Shown here in pieces: positions 1 through 12,850 of a stretch of 64,000 nucleotides of DNA. The position numbers and the translations under genes were made by a program. This DNA comes from Todiramphus chloris collaris (Eukaryota > Chordata > Aves > Coraciiformes > Alcedinidae). A model generated the notes under the pieces. It searched no databases, had not been told where the DNA came from, and saw only the letters and a program-made list of their open reading frames with translations. The DNA is taken from contig JANVCC010000026.1 of assembly GCA_025345505.1 (NCBI GenBank), positions 1,055,069 through 1,119,068 on the forward strand, written 5' to 3'. Numbering within the stretch: the stretch's first letter is position 1; the number at the start of each line of letters is the position of its first letter.

Positions 1-742
1 AAAGTTACTGCTCCGTGACAGCTTGGTTATGAGCGTCTAGTCTTAACACCCACTATGTAATAGATGAAGGGCAAGGTGGAGAAAAATTACTCTATAAACA
101 GGAGAGGTAGGGAGTTTTTTTTTTTTAAATGCTCAAATATCAAGGAGAAATTTTCTGGTGTGTTGAAATGAGAGGGGTGAGAAGGATCCACGCTGCTTAA
201 GACATTTAGAAGCAGCTAAGGATCAGATTATGATATCCTTCTGTAGCTGGCATGTCCCATGAGTCCTCACACAAATCTATTGAAAGCCAGTTGGATTAGG
301 AAAAGAGGATGTTATTCTGCAAAGGTAAATGTATCATAATCTCACTATTAAATGGTAAATCCTCTGAAGGATTTCTCCTGGAGTACTTTGGAACAGATAT
401 GTTATTACTATTGTTAACCATAACAGGCTGTAGCGGGGCTGAGTTCGACAGACAGCTGCTTCCCCCTGCAGAGGCAGGCGATACCGTTCCGCAGCCTGAG
501 CAATGAAGCGGTTCCATGCTCGGTCCTGGTGTGTGATTGCCTCTTTATTCCTGGGAAGGACAGATTAATTAATTGGTGCTTTGGAAGAACAGATTAATCG
601 GTGGTTTCAGTGTTCGGTGTATCAGTTTGCAGTGCAGTCTGTTCTGAGCCTACCCTTGCTGCAGACTAAGCCACTTCTGGAGTGGGCTCAGAGTACACCA
701 GCAAATACTGCCTTGGGTTCTGGACTCCTTGGACAATCAGAC
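1..742. other. Non-genic sequence, no gene seen
   Basis: Mixed-composition DNA with a T-run near 115-126. The short open frames here overlap on opposite strands and have no recognisable domain. No splice pair or repeat family was recognised. Confidence 0.6.
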
Positions 743-913
743 GCTGGAACAGGCTGCCCAGAGAGGTGGTCGAGTCACTGTCCCTGGATTTGTTTAAGGG
801 TTGTTTAGATGGGCATGGTTTAGGGGTGGACTTTGTAGAGTGGGACTAATGGTTGGACTTGATGATCCCAAGGGTCTTTTCCAACCTGAATGATTCTGTG
901 ATTCTATTCTGTG
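743..913 (+). mobile_element. CR1 LINE 3' end, 5'-truncated
   Basis: The segment starts in the end of CR1 ORF2 (the 'ggaacaggctgcccagagag' stretch encodes the WNRLPRE-like C-terminus). It continues through the 3' UTR ('ggttggacttgatgatccca', 'tcttttccaacctgaatg') and ends in repeats of 'attctgtg'. This is the usual structure of a CR1 insertion truncated by incomplete reverse transcription. The tail with 'gggactaatggttggac' and 'cccaagggtcttttccaacc' matches the long copy at 40.2-41.6 kb better than the other copies here, so these two probably belong to one subfamily (CR1-J/Y-like by recall). It is noncoding. Confidence 0.9.
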
Positions 914-3381
914 ACTTACTGCAGCCTTCTGGTGTCAACCACTTGTGCCATAAACATTTGAAAATGTCTGTTCTTCACAGTGTCTTCATCTCGTGTGGAT
1001 ATGGTTATTCGTGCATGTGCAAAAATCATTTGCTATTAAACTATTAATTAGAAGGTTTCGTATATTTGGTCTGGAAGCAAGAAAAAAAAGAACCTGTATG
1101 AAGTGAATGACCAGTTACACGTCTTAAATAAGAAGTAGGAAAGAGTCCAAGGGAGTATTTCACAAATTGTTTGGGTAAAATGTGTTCGTGTCCAGCCCTT
1201 TCCCAGAGCCCAGGGAAGTTGACGAGAGTCTGGGGCTTTGGCTCAGGCACTTCAATTGTCCATTCTACAATTACAATAACAAACACAACAGAAGCCGGCG
1301 TGCAAACAGCTGGTAATTGGAAAAAGGGCTAAAGTTGTCAGCAAATGTCTTTGTCAGCACTGATTTGACCAGTTGTACACATTACCTTAAATGACATTTC
1401 TTCCCTTCCAAGAGAAATTGTAGGGTCTACGTCCAACTAGTTTCCTCGGTGGCTGTCACGCCGTGGGCACAGCGTTCCGTGGTGCGTATCCATTGCCTGT
1501 TAAATACCCTCCGGCACTTGCTGTTTGTTATCCAGTATAAATAGGCTGTTTTCCAATTACTTTATCAAAAAACATTTCTGGTAGCACAGTAGACATTTGT
1601 GACAAGTGGAGTTTGGCAGCTCTGCCCAGCTTAAGGTTTGCCTCTTGATGATAGGAGATGCTAAGTATTCTCTCTTGGCAGGAGAACGCTGACACTTTTA
1701 AAAGCAAAAGATATCTTCATCCAAGCTGTGGTTGGCTGGGGATTTTTCTCTTAGGTTAAGCACTCTTTGTGTTAGGCACCCTAGTGCACATCTCCCTAAG
1801 ACAGCCCAGGCTCCTGCGAAGCTCACAGAGGAGCTTATTGAATTCCCGTGTGCTTTTATATCCTGTTTGCAGGTTCAAATATCTCCTCTGAATTTATTTT
1901 CAAAGGTTCATCTGCCTGAGAACTGTGCTGAACCCCCCGGCTGCAGCAGTGCTCTCCACAGACACCTCCTTCACCGGTGCCACTGAGGTGCTGCTGTTCT
2001 CAGGCTTTCTCAGGTTTCCCTTTGAAGGCAGCAAGAGCCTTAAACTCTTAAATGCAGTGGCTCATGGTGTTCTCTCTCCCACCCCCCTCTTGCTTTGCGA
2101 ATGTGGATGAAAAACACAAACGAGTTATCTGTCAGCGTTTGTAAGCTGAGCTGTGATGATGTCAAGATGTGATTCTTTTTCTGGTCGGAGGTTGTACATT
2201 CATTCTTCTTTACTTTTTGTGGTCCACAGGCTCCGATAGCAAATGCTCATGGATGACCTGTTTGTCACCTGTTGGGTTCTGTGGTTTGTTGTTTCTCTTT
2301 GCCACCTCTCTCCTAACCCTCCCGTGTAGTTTTCTGTTCTTTCTCTTCCCGCTTGCTGCAGGGATCCCTGTGCAGCTGCCTCTGCAGCCTGGACATCCTG
2401 TGGTAAAAATAGATGTTGTCAACCTGTTCCTACTAAAATTTCCTGTTTCTTTACATGGCTTACAGATAGAAGTGAAGTGCTGGCAGGTGTGTCTTAGCCC
2501 TGGCCCATGTCCCTCGTGCTTCTGTTGCTTGGGGAGCTGTAAACCCAGGAAATACTAGGGTGCCGTCATTGACATAAGAAGCAAAAGCAAAGTGAAAAGG
2601 CGAATTAATGAAGACTTCTGTGAAACAAAACAAAAAAACTGGAATGATACAAGCCCTGTTTTGTCACGAGTTATTTCTGTTCCTTGTAGCAACAGGATCT
2701 GTTGTTTCTTGCCATGAGATGCAGAGGGCAGAAAGCTCTTAATTCTCTCAGTCTCATACAAACCTGTTCAAATTGAGATTTGGACTGGGAAAAGGATTGA
2801 ATGAAGAGAAGCAGTGAACGTGGCTGCTCTCCACTGCACTGCGAGGGTGAAGAGGTGCAAATTGGGCTCCATGCATGTGAAATCCCCTCCTGTGCTTCAC
2901 ACCTAATGGTGTCGGCACCTCGGGACTGCAGTAGCTGCCATGGTTTACTGCACAGCCAGCCTGCTGGAGGCTCCTTCCCGTGACTTGTCAGACCATGGCT
3001 GTCCCCATGCAGGTTGGCAGAGGGTTTCCTACCCTCATAACGGGCTGCGTTCCACTGCAGAGTCTGGAAGGGAGTGTCCAGTGTCAGTGGATAGGCAAAG
3101 GGGTTTAGACACTGCTGTGTTTTCAAGCATCAGTTTTACAGTCCTTGGGTTAAAGTAGCAGTAGGTGGATTAAATGCTGGAGTGCTAAAATACCAGCACT
3201 TAACTTCACTGTGATGCTTAACAGTTAGGAAAAACCCGTGTGGTGCGTGTTTGATCAGTTGTGATGATGGCACAGTAGATGTCTAGTGGATGTGAATGGA
3301 TATTTCTCTCTTACGTGTTTTCTTTACCCTGATGCTCTGCATGTCTTTTCTTTATCCTCTTTCCCTTGTTGCTTCCCCTTA
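914..3381. other. Non-genic sequence, no gene seen
   Basis: About 2.5 kb of average composition. Open frames up to 151 codons overlap in both strands, have no recognisable domain and show no splice-bounded structure. Pyrimidine-rich stretches occur around 2280-2360 but no convincing exon was found. Confidence 0.55.
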
Positions 3382-3886
3382 TACTGTGTTCAGTTCTGGG
3401 CCCCTTGGTTCAAGAAGGACAGGGAACTGCTTGAGAGAGTCCAGCGCAGAGCCACAGAGATGATGAAGGGAGTGGAGCATCTCCCTTATGATGAAAGGCT
3501 GAGGGAGCTGGGGCTCCTTAGCTTGGAGGAGACTGAGGGGTGACCTCATTCATGTTTATAAATACATAAAGGGAGAGTGTCAGGAGGCTGGAGCCAGGCT
3601 CTTCTCTGTTATGGCCAATGATAGGACAAGGGGCAACGGGTGCAAGCTGGAGCGTAAGAAGTTCCACAGAAACATAAGGAAAAACTTTTTTCACTGTGAG
3701 TGTGAAGGAGCCTGGAACAGGCTGCCCAGAGAGGTTGTGGAGTCTCCTTCTCTGGAGGCATTCCAGACCCCCCTGGATCTGTTCCTGTGAGACCTGCTCT
3801 AGGTGGTCCTGCTCTGGCAGGGGGGTTGGACTCGATGATCTTTCAAGGTCCCTTCCAACCCCTACCATTCTGTGAGATTCTGTGAG
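3382..3886 (+). mobile_element. CR1 LINE, 3' 0.5 kb
   Basis: The copy encodes the extreme C-terminal part of the CR1 reverse transcriptase ORF2. The frame from about 3391 reads [20 protein letters not shown] and then a [12 protein letters not shown] motif, and is broken soon after. Downstream come 'ggaacaggctgcccagagag', 'ggactcgatgatctttcaag', 'gtcccttccaaccc' and a terminal 'attctgtgagattctgtgag' repeat. It is truncated at the 5' end at a point common for CR1. The 3' UTR is of the 'cctgctctggcagggggttgg' type shared with the copies at 6.3, 14.7, 37.4 and 54.7 kb. Confidence 0.95.
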
Positions 3887-4437
3887 CTATTAAAGGTGAT
3901 GTTTTACACTGGCAAGCTTTTCAAGTCTCTTCAGTCAACAACCCATGATCTTATGGCTGGGCAGGGACAGTGCCCAGCCTGGCTTATTGCACAGCAACGC
4001 CCTGACTGGGATCCTGGAAAGCTGAAGCCTGAAGCGAGCAGAGGAAAACCTGAAAGCCCAGTGATCTCATCTGTACGTGCCCCGTTATCACAAAGGGGAG
4101 CTGGTTGAGTATTTGCCTGTCACAATTTTTCTACCTGTAATTATCATGTCAAGACTGAAAATACTCTGTCTGCAGGGAGCTGGTGGATACTATGCTTTTA
4201 AAAATATTCTATATGCATGATAAGACTTCCTTCCCTGTGAGCTTGCTTATCATTCCGAGTATTTCTTTTGAAGCAAGAAACAGATGGCAGCATTCACTGT
4301 AATAAGTGCAGAAAAACATGCCAGCCAATTAGGGAGGTTTCAACTGACTGAAAACCTGGATCCTTTTCCAATATTTTGGTGATTCCCCCCCCCCCCCACT
4401 CTGCGTGTCTGAAGGAAATTTTTATTTATCATTTGTT

Positions 4438-4490
4438 TAATAGACTCATAAAATTAGAGATGAAAGGAATTTTAGGTCATTAAATCTCCG
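4438..4490 (-). repeat. Possible very old CR1/L3 3' end
   Basis: The order 'agactcataaaattagaga', then 'gaaaggaatttt', then 'aggtcattaaatct' parallels the antisense CR1/L3 terminus (aatcatagaat...gttagagctggaagggacc...gatcatctagtcc), but is much diverged. This is a weak call made by pattern; alignment to L3 and ancient CR1 consensus sequences would decide it. Confidence 0.4.
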
Positions 4491-4924
4491 GCAATGAACC
4501 TGAAAAAAAAGGAACTGAAATACAGTTTGTGGATTAATTTTTTTCTGGAGGATCATTATTGTCTGCCATAAAATAGGAGACCCCAAAAATCAAATAGCCT
4601 TGTTAATTTGAAGCCCATCCCTCCCTTGAACATGCCACTACAAACTGCATCTGTATATGATCTTAAAATATTTACTGGTTCTTCAAACTCTAGCGCTTCA
4701 AAATGTACCTCATCCAATAAGCCCCCTTTCAAATATTGCAGGATTTTAAATAACTCTTTTGTAAATCCTTAATGTCTTCCCATGTTCCTGAAATTGTTGT
4801 TCCTACAGCTCTCTTCTCAGTGACAGTTTGGGGGTGGTATGTCCCCCATTCGCTGGGAAGATTGCTGTCCTCTCATTTCCTGCCAAATCAGGGAGAGTTT
4901 TAGATGCTTGAAATCCCACCCGCA

Positions 4925-4960
4925 CCCCCCCCCAAAAAAAAAAAAAAAAAAAAAAAAAAA
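4925..4960. repeat. C9/A27 homopolymer tract
   Basis: Nine C residues are followed directly by 27 A residues. The A-run could be a poly(A) remnant, but no retrocopy is recognisable upstream, so it is listed as a simple repeat. Confidence 0.9.
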
Positions 4961-6303
4961 GGTAATTGTTTTATTTCAACTAATGGAACCAAACTTAGAG
5001 GTAACTGCTGAAGACAGGTCAATACTGCAATTCTTCTGTGCCTGGACACACCTCGATACCTTCCTAGCAGATGGTATTACTGAGACTATGAAAAAAGGGC
5101 ATTTTGGCTTCTGAGATATGATTTTATTCCCTGTCTGGGTAGCGCTTTGATCGTATTCTGCAGTCCCATCCTCATTGTTCCACTGTTTCATTCCAGGGAT
5201 AGGTGGAACTACGCAAGTTTAGGATTTTCAAATCAATTTTTTTTTTTTTAATTATTATTATTGTATTCTGCTGCTTTCTGCCCCAACCTTTCTTTGCTGT
5301 TCTCAAGATTATACTCTCTAAATGTCTTCTGGAATAACATTATGTACATTTCTCTACTGACCTTTTGGTATCGCTCATTTTCAGTGACTTCTCAATTGTA
5401 GTCAGTGAGCATCTAAGGATGTAAGCTAAAGCAAAGCTGGTGCCACTTAGGAGGGTGAATTTAGTCTACAAAAGATGAAATTCTGCTTCGGGCACTAAAG
5501 CAATTTTCAGAGTAGCATATCAGCTTTTATCAGGCTTGGTCGGTCCTTCCGAAAAGAAGAGATTTGGTCTGTTTATGGGTGGCTGTGGTCACTCGGGGAA
5601 GCATTTGGTGCTAGTTAAGGGTAAAAGTGTGATAGTTCTTCAAAATAAGAAACAACTGGTAGTTGTTTCTGCAGTGGTGATTTAAGTTTCTTTTTTAAAT
5701 CCTTTCAAACGCCAAAGCTATGTGTTGTTCAGTGATTGAATGCATTTGGACTTAAGGAACTTTTCATTTAATGCCGTTCTCCATTGTTTTTGGCTGGAGC
5801 CCAAGCCTCACATCTTCTAGTTGCAGGATTCCTTTCTGGGAACTCCATCCTTTGCTGAAGGCTCAGTGTAACACGAGACCATTCCAGTTTCCCAGCAGGC
5901 AGAACATTAAAGGTCTGCCTGTGGACCAGCTGCAGAGACAGGTGTTATTCTCCTTTCCTTTCTTCTTCTCCCTTTACTTGGTCTTGCAAGTTCCCTAACA
6001 TACCGCCAAGTCTTGAATGAAGTGAATGAGTCAACCTTGTAAGCTTGGAAAAAGCTCCAATTCAGACGGTGTGGAGCTGGGGGTTTTGGTCCGAAGTGGA
6101 ATGCTCATAACCACGTGTTTGCTGTGTTTCCACTGTGCCTCCAAGAGACTGAGCCAGCCTGGCTCGTAGGGTCAGTGCAGAGATGACGGGCGCTGGGCGC
6201 TGATCTGTCCAGGCTCGTCGGCACAGCACTGCCCTGCAGATGCTGCAGGAGCCCCGGTCAGACCCTGTTTCTGTTGTTGTTGTGTTCGGGATCTGTGAGA
6301 ATA

Positions 6304-6402
6304 GTCATAGAATCACAGAATGGTAGGGGTTGGAAGGGACCTATGGAGATCATTGCGTCCAACCCCCCTGACAGCGCAGGGTCACCCAGGGCAGGCCACA
6401 TG
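6304..6402 (-). mobile_element. CR1 LINE 3' tail fragment, antisense
   Basis: About 100 bp only. It begins with the inverted terminal repeat 'tcatagaatcacagaatgg', then 'taggggttggaagggaccta', 'gagatcattgcgtccaaccc' and 'gcagggtcacccagggcagg'. Similarity stops after 'ggccaca', giving one of the shortest CR1 insertions in the window. It has no coding content. Confidence 0.92.
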
Positions 6403-9400
6403 AGTAAGTAAAGCCAGCCTGGGAAGGAAGTACAGCCAGACCCAGTCCTGAGCTCAGCCTAGTTCCTGGACCTGTTATTGGTGAATAATCTCTTCTTCCT
6501 GCTTCCATCACTATCGCAGGCTTTCAAGTAGTCTGTTCAGGGTCTCATTTAAACCGTAACCTGCTCTGCCACCATCGCTGTCCCATATGTGCCTCCACAA
6601 TATTGTGTACGCCTGGGGGGTTCTGCAGGTGACACGGCGTAATACACTTCAGGAGCAGATTATTCTTCAGAGGAAGACAACCTCTCTAACAAAAAAGAAA
6701 TGGCAACTGGAACGTAACCCAACCCAGAGCTCTAATTTCCTTTCTAGCCAGCGGTAACAGCTCAATCTAGTAATGGTCTATCCACCAGTTAACAGAATTT
6801 TGAGGAAGATTTACCAGTTTACATCAACTTTATGGGCCTGTCTCACCCACTCACCACCTGGTATTGCAGCCTGCATGTCTCACTCTGGCACCTTAAAATT
6901 ACCATGGGGAAAACTGCTACTGAGGCCCGTGGAAAAACATTTTATCCATTTTTGCAGCAGTTACGCCAGGGCAGCCTGGGCCTGCTCTGGGCTGCAACAG
7001 CTCCTGTTGTTGTCTGTTAGTAGTTAATGATGGTGGTGAGCACAGGGTGAGAAAGCTATGGGGAGATTTTGAAAACCTTTCTTGCACTCTTGCTTTTTTT
7101 TTTAATGCGCTAGCAAGTTAGAGAGCTGATATTCTGTAGCTTCTGTTACATTCTGGTCTAATGATTGACTTAATCTGTTATTATAATTTGGTTAACATAA
7201 CAAACACCCTATAGTGGGTATCTGGATGTTTTCATATACTAATTTTGGGTGAAACAATTTATGGCAGTATTTCCTTAAAAAGGATTTCTGGTAAAGAAGA
7301 AATTATCATTCACATACTCTGAGGTGTCTGTGACCTCACTCACTAACATACTTAAAGGTACCAAAGACACAAACATTAACTGTCCATAAAACTTGAACCA
7401 CATCCACTTCTCTGCTTTTCATCACATAGTCAAAAAGCATTAAGTGAGCTACAAAATACGTGACAAATTAACTTGGCTGATGGGACAGCAGTTTCGTCCA
7501 TCAGCTAGTAAAACTATCCAGTCCGTACTAACCGTGCTCTGTTCTAGCAGAGTTTAGATGACCTTCTGAATACTGACTAGCAATTTTTATTAGGTTAAAA
7601 AAATTAAAGTGAACTAGAACATGTAGAAATGCTGACAGTGCTGGACTCCATTCCCTTTTCTTTTGTCTGTCTTAGGTAAAACCCCAGAGATGCTCACTGG
7701 GAGTTTCCTGAAGGATTGAGTAGATTTGAGTAAGTGAGATGTTAGTCAAGCTATTTAAAGCAATTACCCATGCTCACCAAATCATGTCAGGACCCCTCAT
7801 TTGCTGGACACAAATAGTGATGCTGTTGTTGTGGTCACTCTGCGCTGATACTTCTGCTGCCCCAGGCCAAAATAGGCAGTAAATGATGTGTAATATTTTT
7901 CTAAAATCATACCAAGCTGTAGATCTCAGTTAACGGCAGAACTCCTGCTGTTGGAAGAAAGTGCAACAGGCAGCGTTGACAGTTGCTTTAGATGCTTCTT
8001 ATTATTTGCTTCTAAAAGAGAATTGCATCTGGAGCCTGTGTTGCTGAAGGCAGAACACAGAGCATGGAGATTGCTCTTACTGAGATTCCGTGATTGCAAA
8101 CTTGCATTTCTGAGTGCATGCATCACCAGACAGAACTATTCCTTTAAATCTTTCAGGATTATTTACCTTTGGTAATGCATAAAACCGTGTAGCCTTACAG
8201 ATCACATTTACTGGAAGTGATCTTCACAGGAGAATGGCGACCTTGTAATAAAATCCAAGTTTTCCACCCAGGTTGCCTGGGTAAAATGACAGCAGATGCC
8301 CAGGGCAGGGAAGAGCCAGACCCTGAATTTCGGTCATGAGAAGGCGGGTGTGTGATTGTGATTGCTTTGGGGTTTGTTCGTATTTCCGAGGCCATTCCCG
8401 GGCATTACAGACAGCTATATTTAGCTTGTGTGACAGCTAATAAACTCTTGTGTGCTGACAGGGAAAAACTGTGCTGGCATTACTGTTGGAATATGACTCT
8501 TCAGCTGAAAGTCCTGCACCTTTACCAGTACTACCTTACGGCTTCTTTCAATACTTCAAGCCTTTCTCATCGCTTTCTCATGGCTGTTTACTTAATTCTT
8601 ATAAATGTGTTCATATGGTGCATGTTACCGGTGAGCTGCATTAGTTTTGTTTAGCAGTGGGTTAAATGCATGAATAGTTTACAGGCAAGACACGATTCTC
8701 CTTGAAAAAGCTACTGCACCTGATCCAGAAACAACAACTAACAACAACACCCACAGGTAACGGGGTGACCCAGGTCACTCCTTCGGTTCTGATGCCACCC
8801 TCCAAAGCTTTGATTAGTGTTGCTTTTTGGCTAGTTTGTTTCTACCGTTCTTATATGCTTTATGAAGTTTGAATGAAGGTTCAGATGATTGCCGGGTCTG
8901 GGGATGTGTGATTAAATCTGGTGAATGTAACAAATACTGTAGTTGCCTCTAAGAGCAACGCAGTGCAGGTCCGGGCAGAAAATCTTCAATCACCTCTCGT
9001 TTGCTGAGCCTGCGAGGCTCAACGGCCTTGCAGATACGGTCTGGGTTGTTTGGCTGGGGTTTTTTTTTAATTTCCCTTTGAGTTGAAATAACTTGCTCAG
9101 AATTCCTGCATGTCTGTGTTTTTCCAAGTCCTATCACAAAGCCTTTGGAAGATAGAGATGGGTGTGCTGACAGCTCTGGAGTTGATTCTTCATGGCTGCT
9201 AATTATAGCACGATTGAGTTCTGCAATAGTGCATCACATGGAATATTTGTTTTATCAGGACAAGCCTGATATGTGGAGAGGAGTAATTATTTTCTCCCCT
9301 GCTTATAATGCTCTGCAGGTAGCAGGGAAAAAGCAAACATGGTGAGGGTGACTTCTAGCATTTTTGAACATCTACTTAAAGACCACATGTCCCTCACATG

Positions 9401-12400
9401 CTTTACTGTCATTTTCTCATAGCTGTCTTCTGTTCTGAGGAAACCTTGCTCTTGTTTGCCCTCAAGCACCAGGGCTAAGTGGGATGGGTATTACACAACG
9501 AATCCTTCTGGTTTCAGAAGGAATTTGTCGCGCCGAAGGACTGCCGAATTTGGGTAAGCATTGGGTTAACCCATCACAGTGGGTTAAGTTGGCTGCCCTC
9601 AAAAACACCTGAATGTACAGAGCTTTGTTTTCTGTTCCTTTCAAATCAAGGATTGATTTCTGAGGTTTTGGCCACAGCTAGTCCTCGAGGCTGTTCCATC
9701 TCAGGTCTCAGGATTTAGTACTTTGATTCAGGGCCTGGAGATTTCTTGGCGTTGTTGATGCTGAGCTTGGGATGAGGGTTTACCCTGTTCCCCAGCAACT
9801 GTCCTAGCAAGGAGCCAGTCCAACCTCCTCTCTGTGACCACGTGTGGAAGCTGGCCTGGCCCATGGTAGGTTACATTCTCTCCAAGCCCAAACAGCTGTT
9901 CATCTTAACGCTGAACGTGCAGGAATGGGTTCCTCCTCCTGTAACAGGGTTTAATTTTGACACTCATTTCTGTTGCTGTGCTATTGAGTTCAGCGGTGTT
10001 TCGGCCAATATTCCTTTGCCTCTTCCGTGGAGAATCAGGCTCTGATAGACACGAAAAGGCCCTAATGTATAGGGCTGGACATCCTTCAGTCAAGAACAGA
10101 GGGTGAGAGAGGGTGAAACATAAGCAACATATTCTAATAATGCCTTCACCCTTCTTCCCCACGGTAGGAAGTCCTTGAAGTGTGCGCTCAGCTGTAGAGT
10201 AAGCCAGTGCAGCCTTGGGTGGAGAGATCTCCTTGGCAGAGATCTGGCTTTGCCAGAAAGGAAGAAAGGTGTTCTATCGCTTGCCACTTAGGGAAGATAC
10301 GGAAAGCATTGTAAAATTTCACGTGTGTCTGGCCATGCTCTCTGTTCATACAGCAAACCCTCTGAACATCCTACCCAGGGGAGCTAAGAATCGGAAGCAA
10401 AGCCAATCTGAAGGCTCAGTTTTCAGCTGCTGCCTTCCTTCGGGGCTCTGATAGCGTGAGAACATGATCAATACCGTCCCGTACCGGCCCTACTGCAGTC
10501 GCGAATTCTGCCCTGAGAAGGACCCCTTTTTGTTCTGGATGCAAAGGTCTTTACAGGTAAAGCAGAGCAGCCTTGTCTCTGAAACACGAGGATATTTCCC
10601 CGTGAGTGAAATCCCTGAAAGAGGAATCAAATAAGTAAACTTCTCCAAAGTGCCCTCACAGAGCAGCAGCAGCAAAGGCAGCGCTGTCAGGAGCAGCGAC
10701 AGGAAATAGGAGAAAGTGAACCGTGTTCATGTTCTCTCAGCTAAGAAGGGATTGGCTTTCAGCTGTTGTGGGAAATACAAGATTCGTTAAACATCAGAGA
10801 TGAGCTGAAGCTATGCTAGAATCCGTTTGCATTTCTGGGTTTGGATTTCAAGCAAAAATACAGAGAGTTGATGTCTGCAGGTCTGCAAACAATACATACA
10901 CACAAGATCAGAAATGGGGCTAAAAGCTGCATTTAGGTAATGTGGCTTCACAAGTTTCCATGCATCGTCCAAGCTAGGATATTTATTTCTGTATGGTAAG
11001 CAGTATCAGCAAAGGCAACGTAATGCACATTGGACAACCCTCTTTCGTAGCAGGCTAAGTTAAATTGAATTAAACTTGCTGTGGGTCTGTGAATTCACCC
11101 AGCCAGATACCGTGGCTCTGCCAATTTGCAGTGACTTGAATTCCTTCCATCATCTGAGCACACGTAGGCGTTTGGTTTGGGTAGGAGGAAACTGTTGGCT
11201 GCACAAAGCTCAGACACCTGAATTTTCACAGACTTAATTGTGTCTCTGGGCCCCACTCTGCAAAAGGTAGAATGGGATATTGTTTCCTGGATGCTTTGAT
11301 TTATGAAGATACATCTGTAGAAATAATACTTTCTGGTTAAATGGGCCCAACTCTGCCCATCATCTTCTGTTTGGGCTTTTCCCAGGTAGCTCCTTGACAT
11401 TGCTTGTAGGCTTGTTCCACAGAAACAGCTACTCCGAATCAACCCTGTGCTGCACAAAAGCTGGGCACAGAGCTGGCACCTGCTGCCTCTCAAAAGCATT
11501 CACCATTTCATTTTGGACTGTGAGAAACCCTGTTGATTGATCCAAAAAAACATCAGCTTCTCAAAAATCCACTTCTCACCACAGTATGACGACTATAATC
11601 CCAGCATCGGATTTACCATGTTTTTCTTTGAGCAGATACATCAGTAGTTTAGAGGGTTCTGTGCTAATGAATTGCTGTAGGTTACAGTGAGGTACCTTCA
11701 AATCACTGGAGATTACGTTGTGGAAAATACTTTGCAGAGCTGCACATCCTAAATGGCAGCAATCCAAAGTCTGGAACTCCAATCTCAGTTACCGTAAATG
11801 ACTGGCAGCCAGAAGATGTAGACATGCTTTTTTTAACCCGCTTAATAGAATACAGGGGGAAGGGGGCTGATTTTTCAGTTTCCATATAACACACATGGGC
11901 TTATGCCATAAATGAATCATAAATAAAGGAAATGCTTCTCAGATAGTAGTTAGAAAATAGTTATTTATGTGAGATTTGATGTGTCCTCAAGTAGTGGGTA
12001 TCGAGATCTTGTTGCTTCTGCGTCACTTGGCGGTCTCGGTTCAGGCGGTCGCAGGGGGGCTCGGTGCTGGTCCTGTTCCACTTGAGTTACAGGCTCTTAA
12101 CGGCAGGAGAGAAAGAGGCAGATGGGTGGTGAGCACTTTCCAGAGCCCCCCATGCTGATCCTAACACAAGCAATAAGGATGGGAGCAGGCTCACGATCCA
12201 GGGTCCACCCTACCCTGCTGCCTGGGAATCGAGCAAGTGCCTAACAGAGAAATTTTGGGTCTAAATATGGGCTCTTACTTTCAAAAGGATGTGTTGAGTT
12301 ATCTAAAAGCTCACAGTTGAGTGGACTTCTCCTCTTCATGTTGCTGTGAGCAACAGACTTCGTTTGGCTCGATGTGTTTCAGTATGCAAATAAAAAACGC

Positions 12401-12754
12401 AGTAGTTTTCTTCCTAATTTTGGTCACTGAGAGTTATGATCACTGAGAGGGATAATACTTTGCATTGAAAGCAGTTATTTTTTAATTGATCTGGGGGGAG
12501 TTACTTTTTCATCTGCTCCATCACATAGCGGTCATCACCTCCCCCGTTCACCTGAAGAAACTCGTTCCAGCTTCCTTCACAGAAAAAGTTTTCATTCCGA
12601 GGAGAAAGGCATCCAGCAAAAGAGAGCACGGTATGAATAATGGCCTGAAATATTAAGTGAAGGACTTTCAGTAGGTCTTGCCAAGAGAGTGTGGACTAAT
12701 CAGGCTCTTGACGGGCCACACATAGTTCCTGTTGCTACATCTGGTAGACTAAGA
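6403..12754. other. Non-genic sequence, 6.3 kb, no gene seen
   Basis: Ordinary unique-looking DNA. Small frames (up to 134 codons) overlap on both strands and have no recognisable domains. A strong polypyrimidine-TTAG|GTAA motif lies at 7647-7682 and a weaker one ends near 10555. No repeat family was recognised. Confidence 0.5.
7647..7682 (+). other. Combined splice acceptor/donor motif
   Basis: A 25-base pyrimidine-rich tract leads into TTAG followed at once by GTAAAA (junction 7675|7676). A fused 3' and 5' splice site of this kind is the hallmark of recursive-splicing points in long vertebrate introns. The motif is directly visible; its use is inference, and such motifs also occur by chance. 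Confidence 0.25.
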
Positions 12755-12850
12755 AACTTGGATCCTGTTTTTGGCTTTGCCATTGACTGGCTGGTGTAAC
12801 CCTTGGCCAGACATCTAATTCCTTTGTGTTTTTGTTTTCCCTATTGCACA
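12755..12850 (+). repeat. MIR-type SINE relic
   Basis: The order of blocks follows the MIR core and 3' half: 'ggctttgccattgactggct' resembles 'ggctctgccacttactagct', then 'gtgtaacccttggccagaca' resembles 'gtgtgaccttgggcaagtca', then 'tctaattcctttgtgttttt' and 'gttttccctattg' parallel 'cttaacctctctgtgcctca' and 'gtttccccatctg'. Birds keep few, strongly decayed MIR copies from amniote ancestors, and this divergence fits. The tRNA-derived head is not recognisable. Confidence 0.7.

Larger units (their letters stand above)
3887..6303. other. Non-genic sequence with homopolymer runs
   Basis: No gene was seen. The stretch contains a 13-base C run at 4385-4397, a mixed C9/A27 run at 4925-4960, a T-run near 5238-5249, and an old L3/CR1-like fragment at 4438-4490. 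The remaining DNA is moderately AT-rich. Confidence 0.55.

Noticed and set aside
4934-4960. A27 run as the tail of a processed retrogene
   Set aside because: No coding remnant or target duplication is seen upstream; a C-run directly precedes it.
9800-9840. 'ccagtccaacctcctctctg' as a CR1 tail
   Set aside because: Only a dozen bases resemble the CR1 phrase and the surrounding order is absent.
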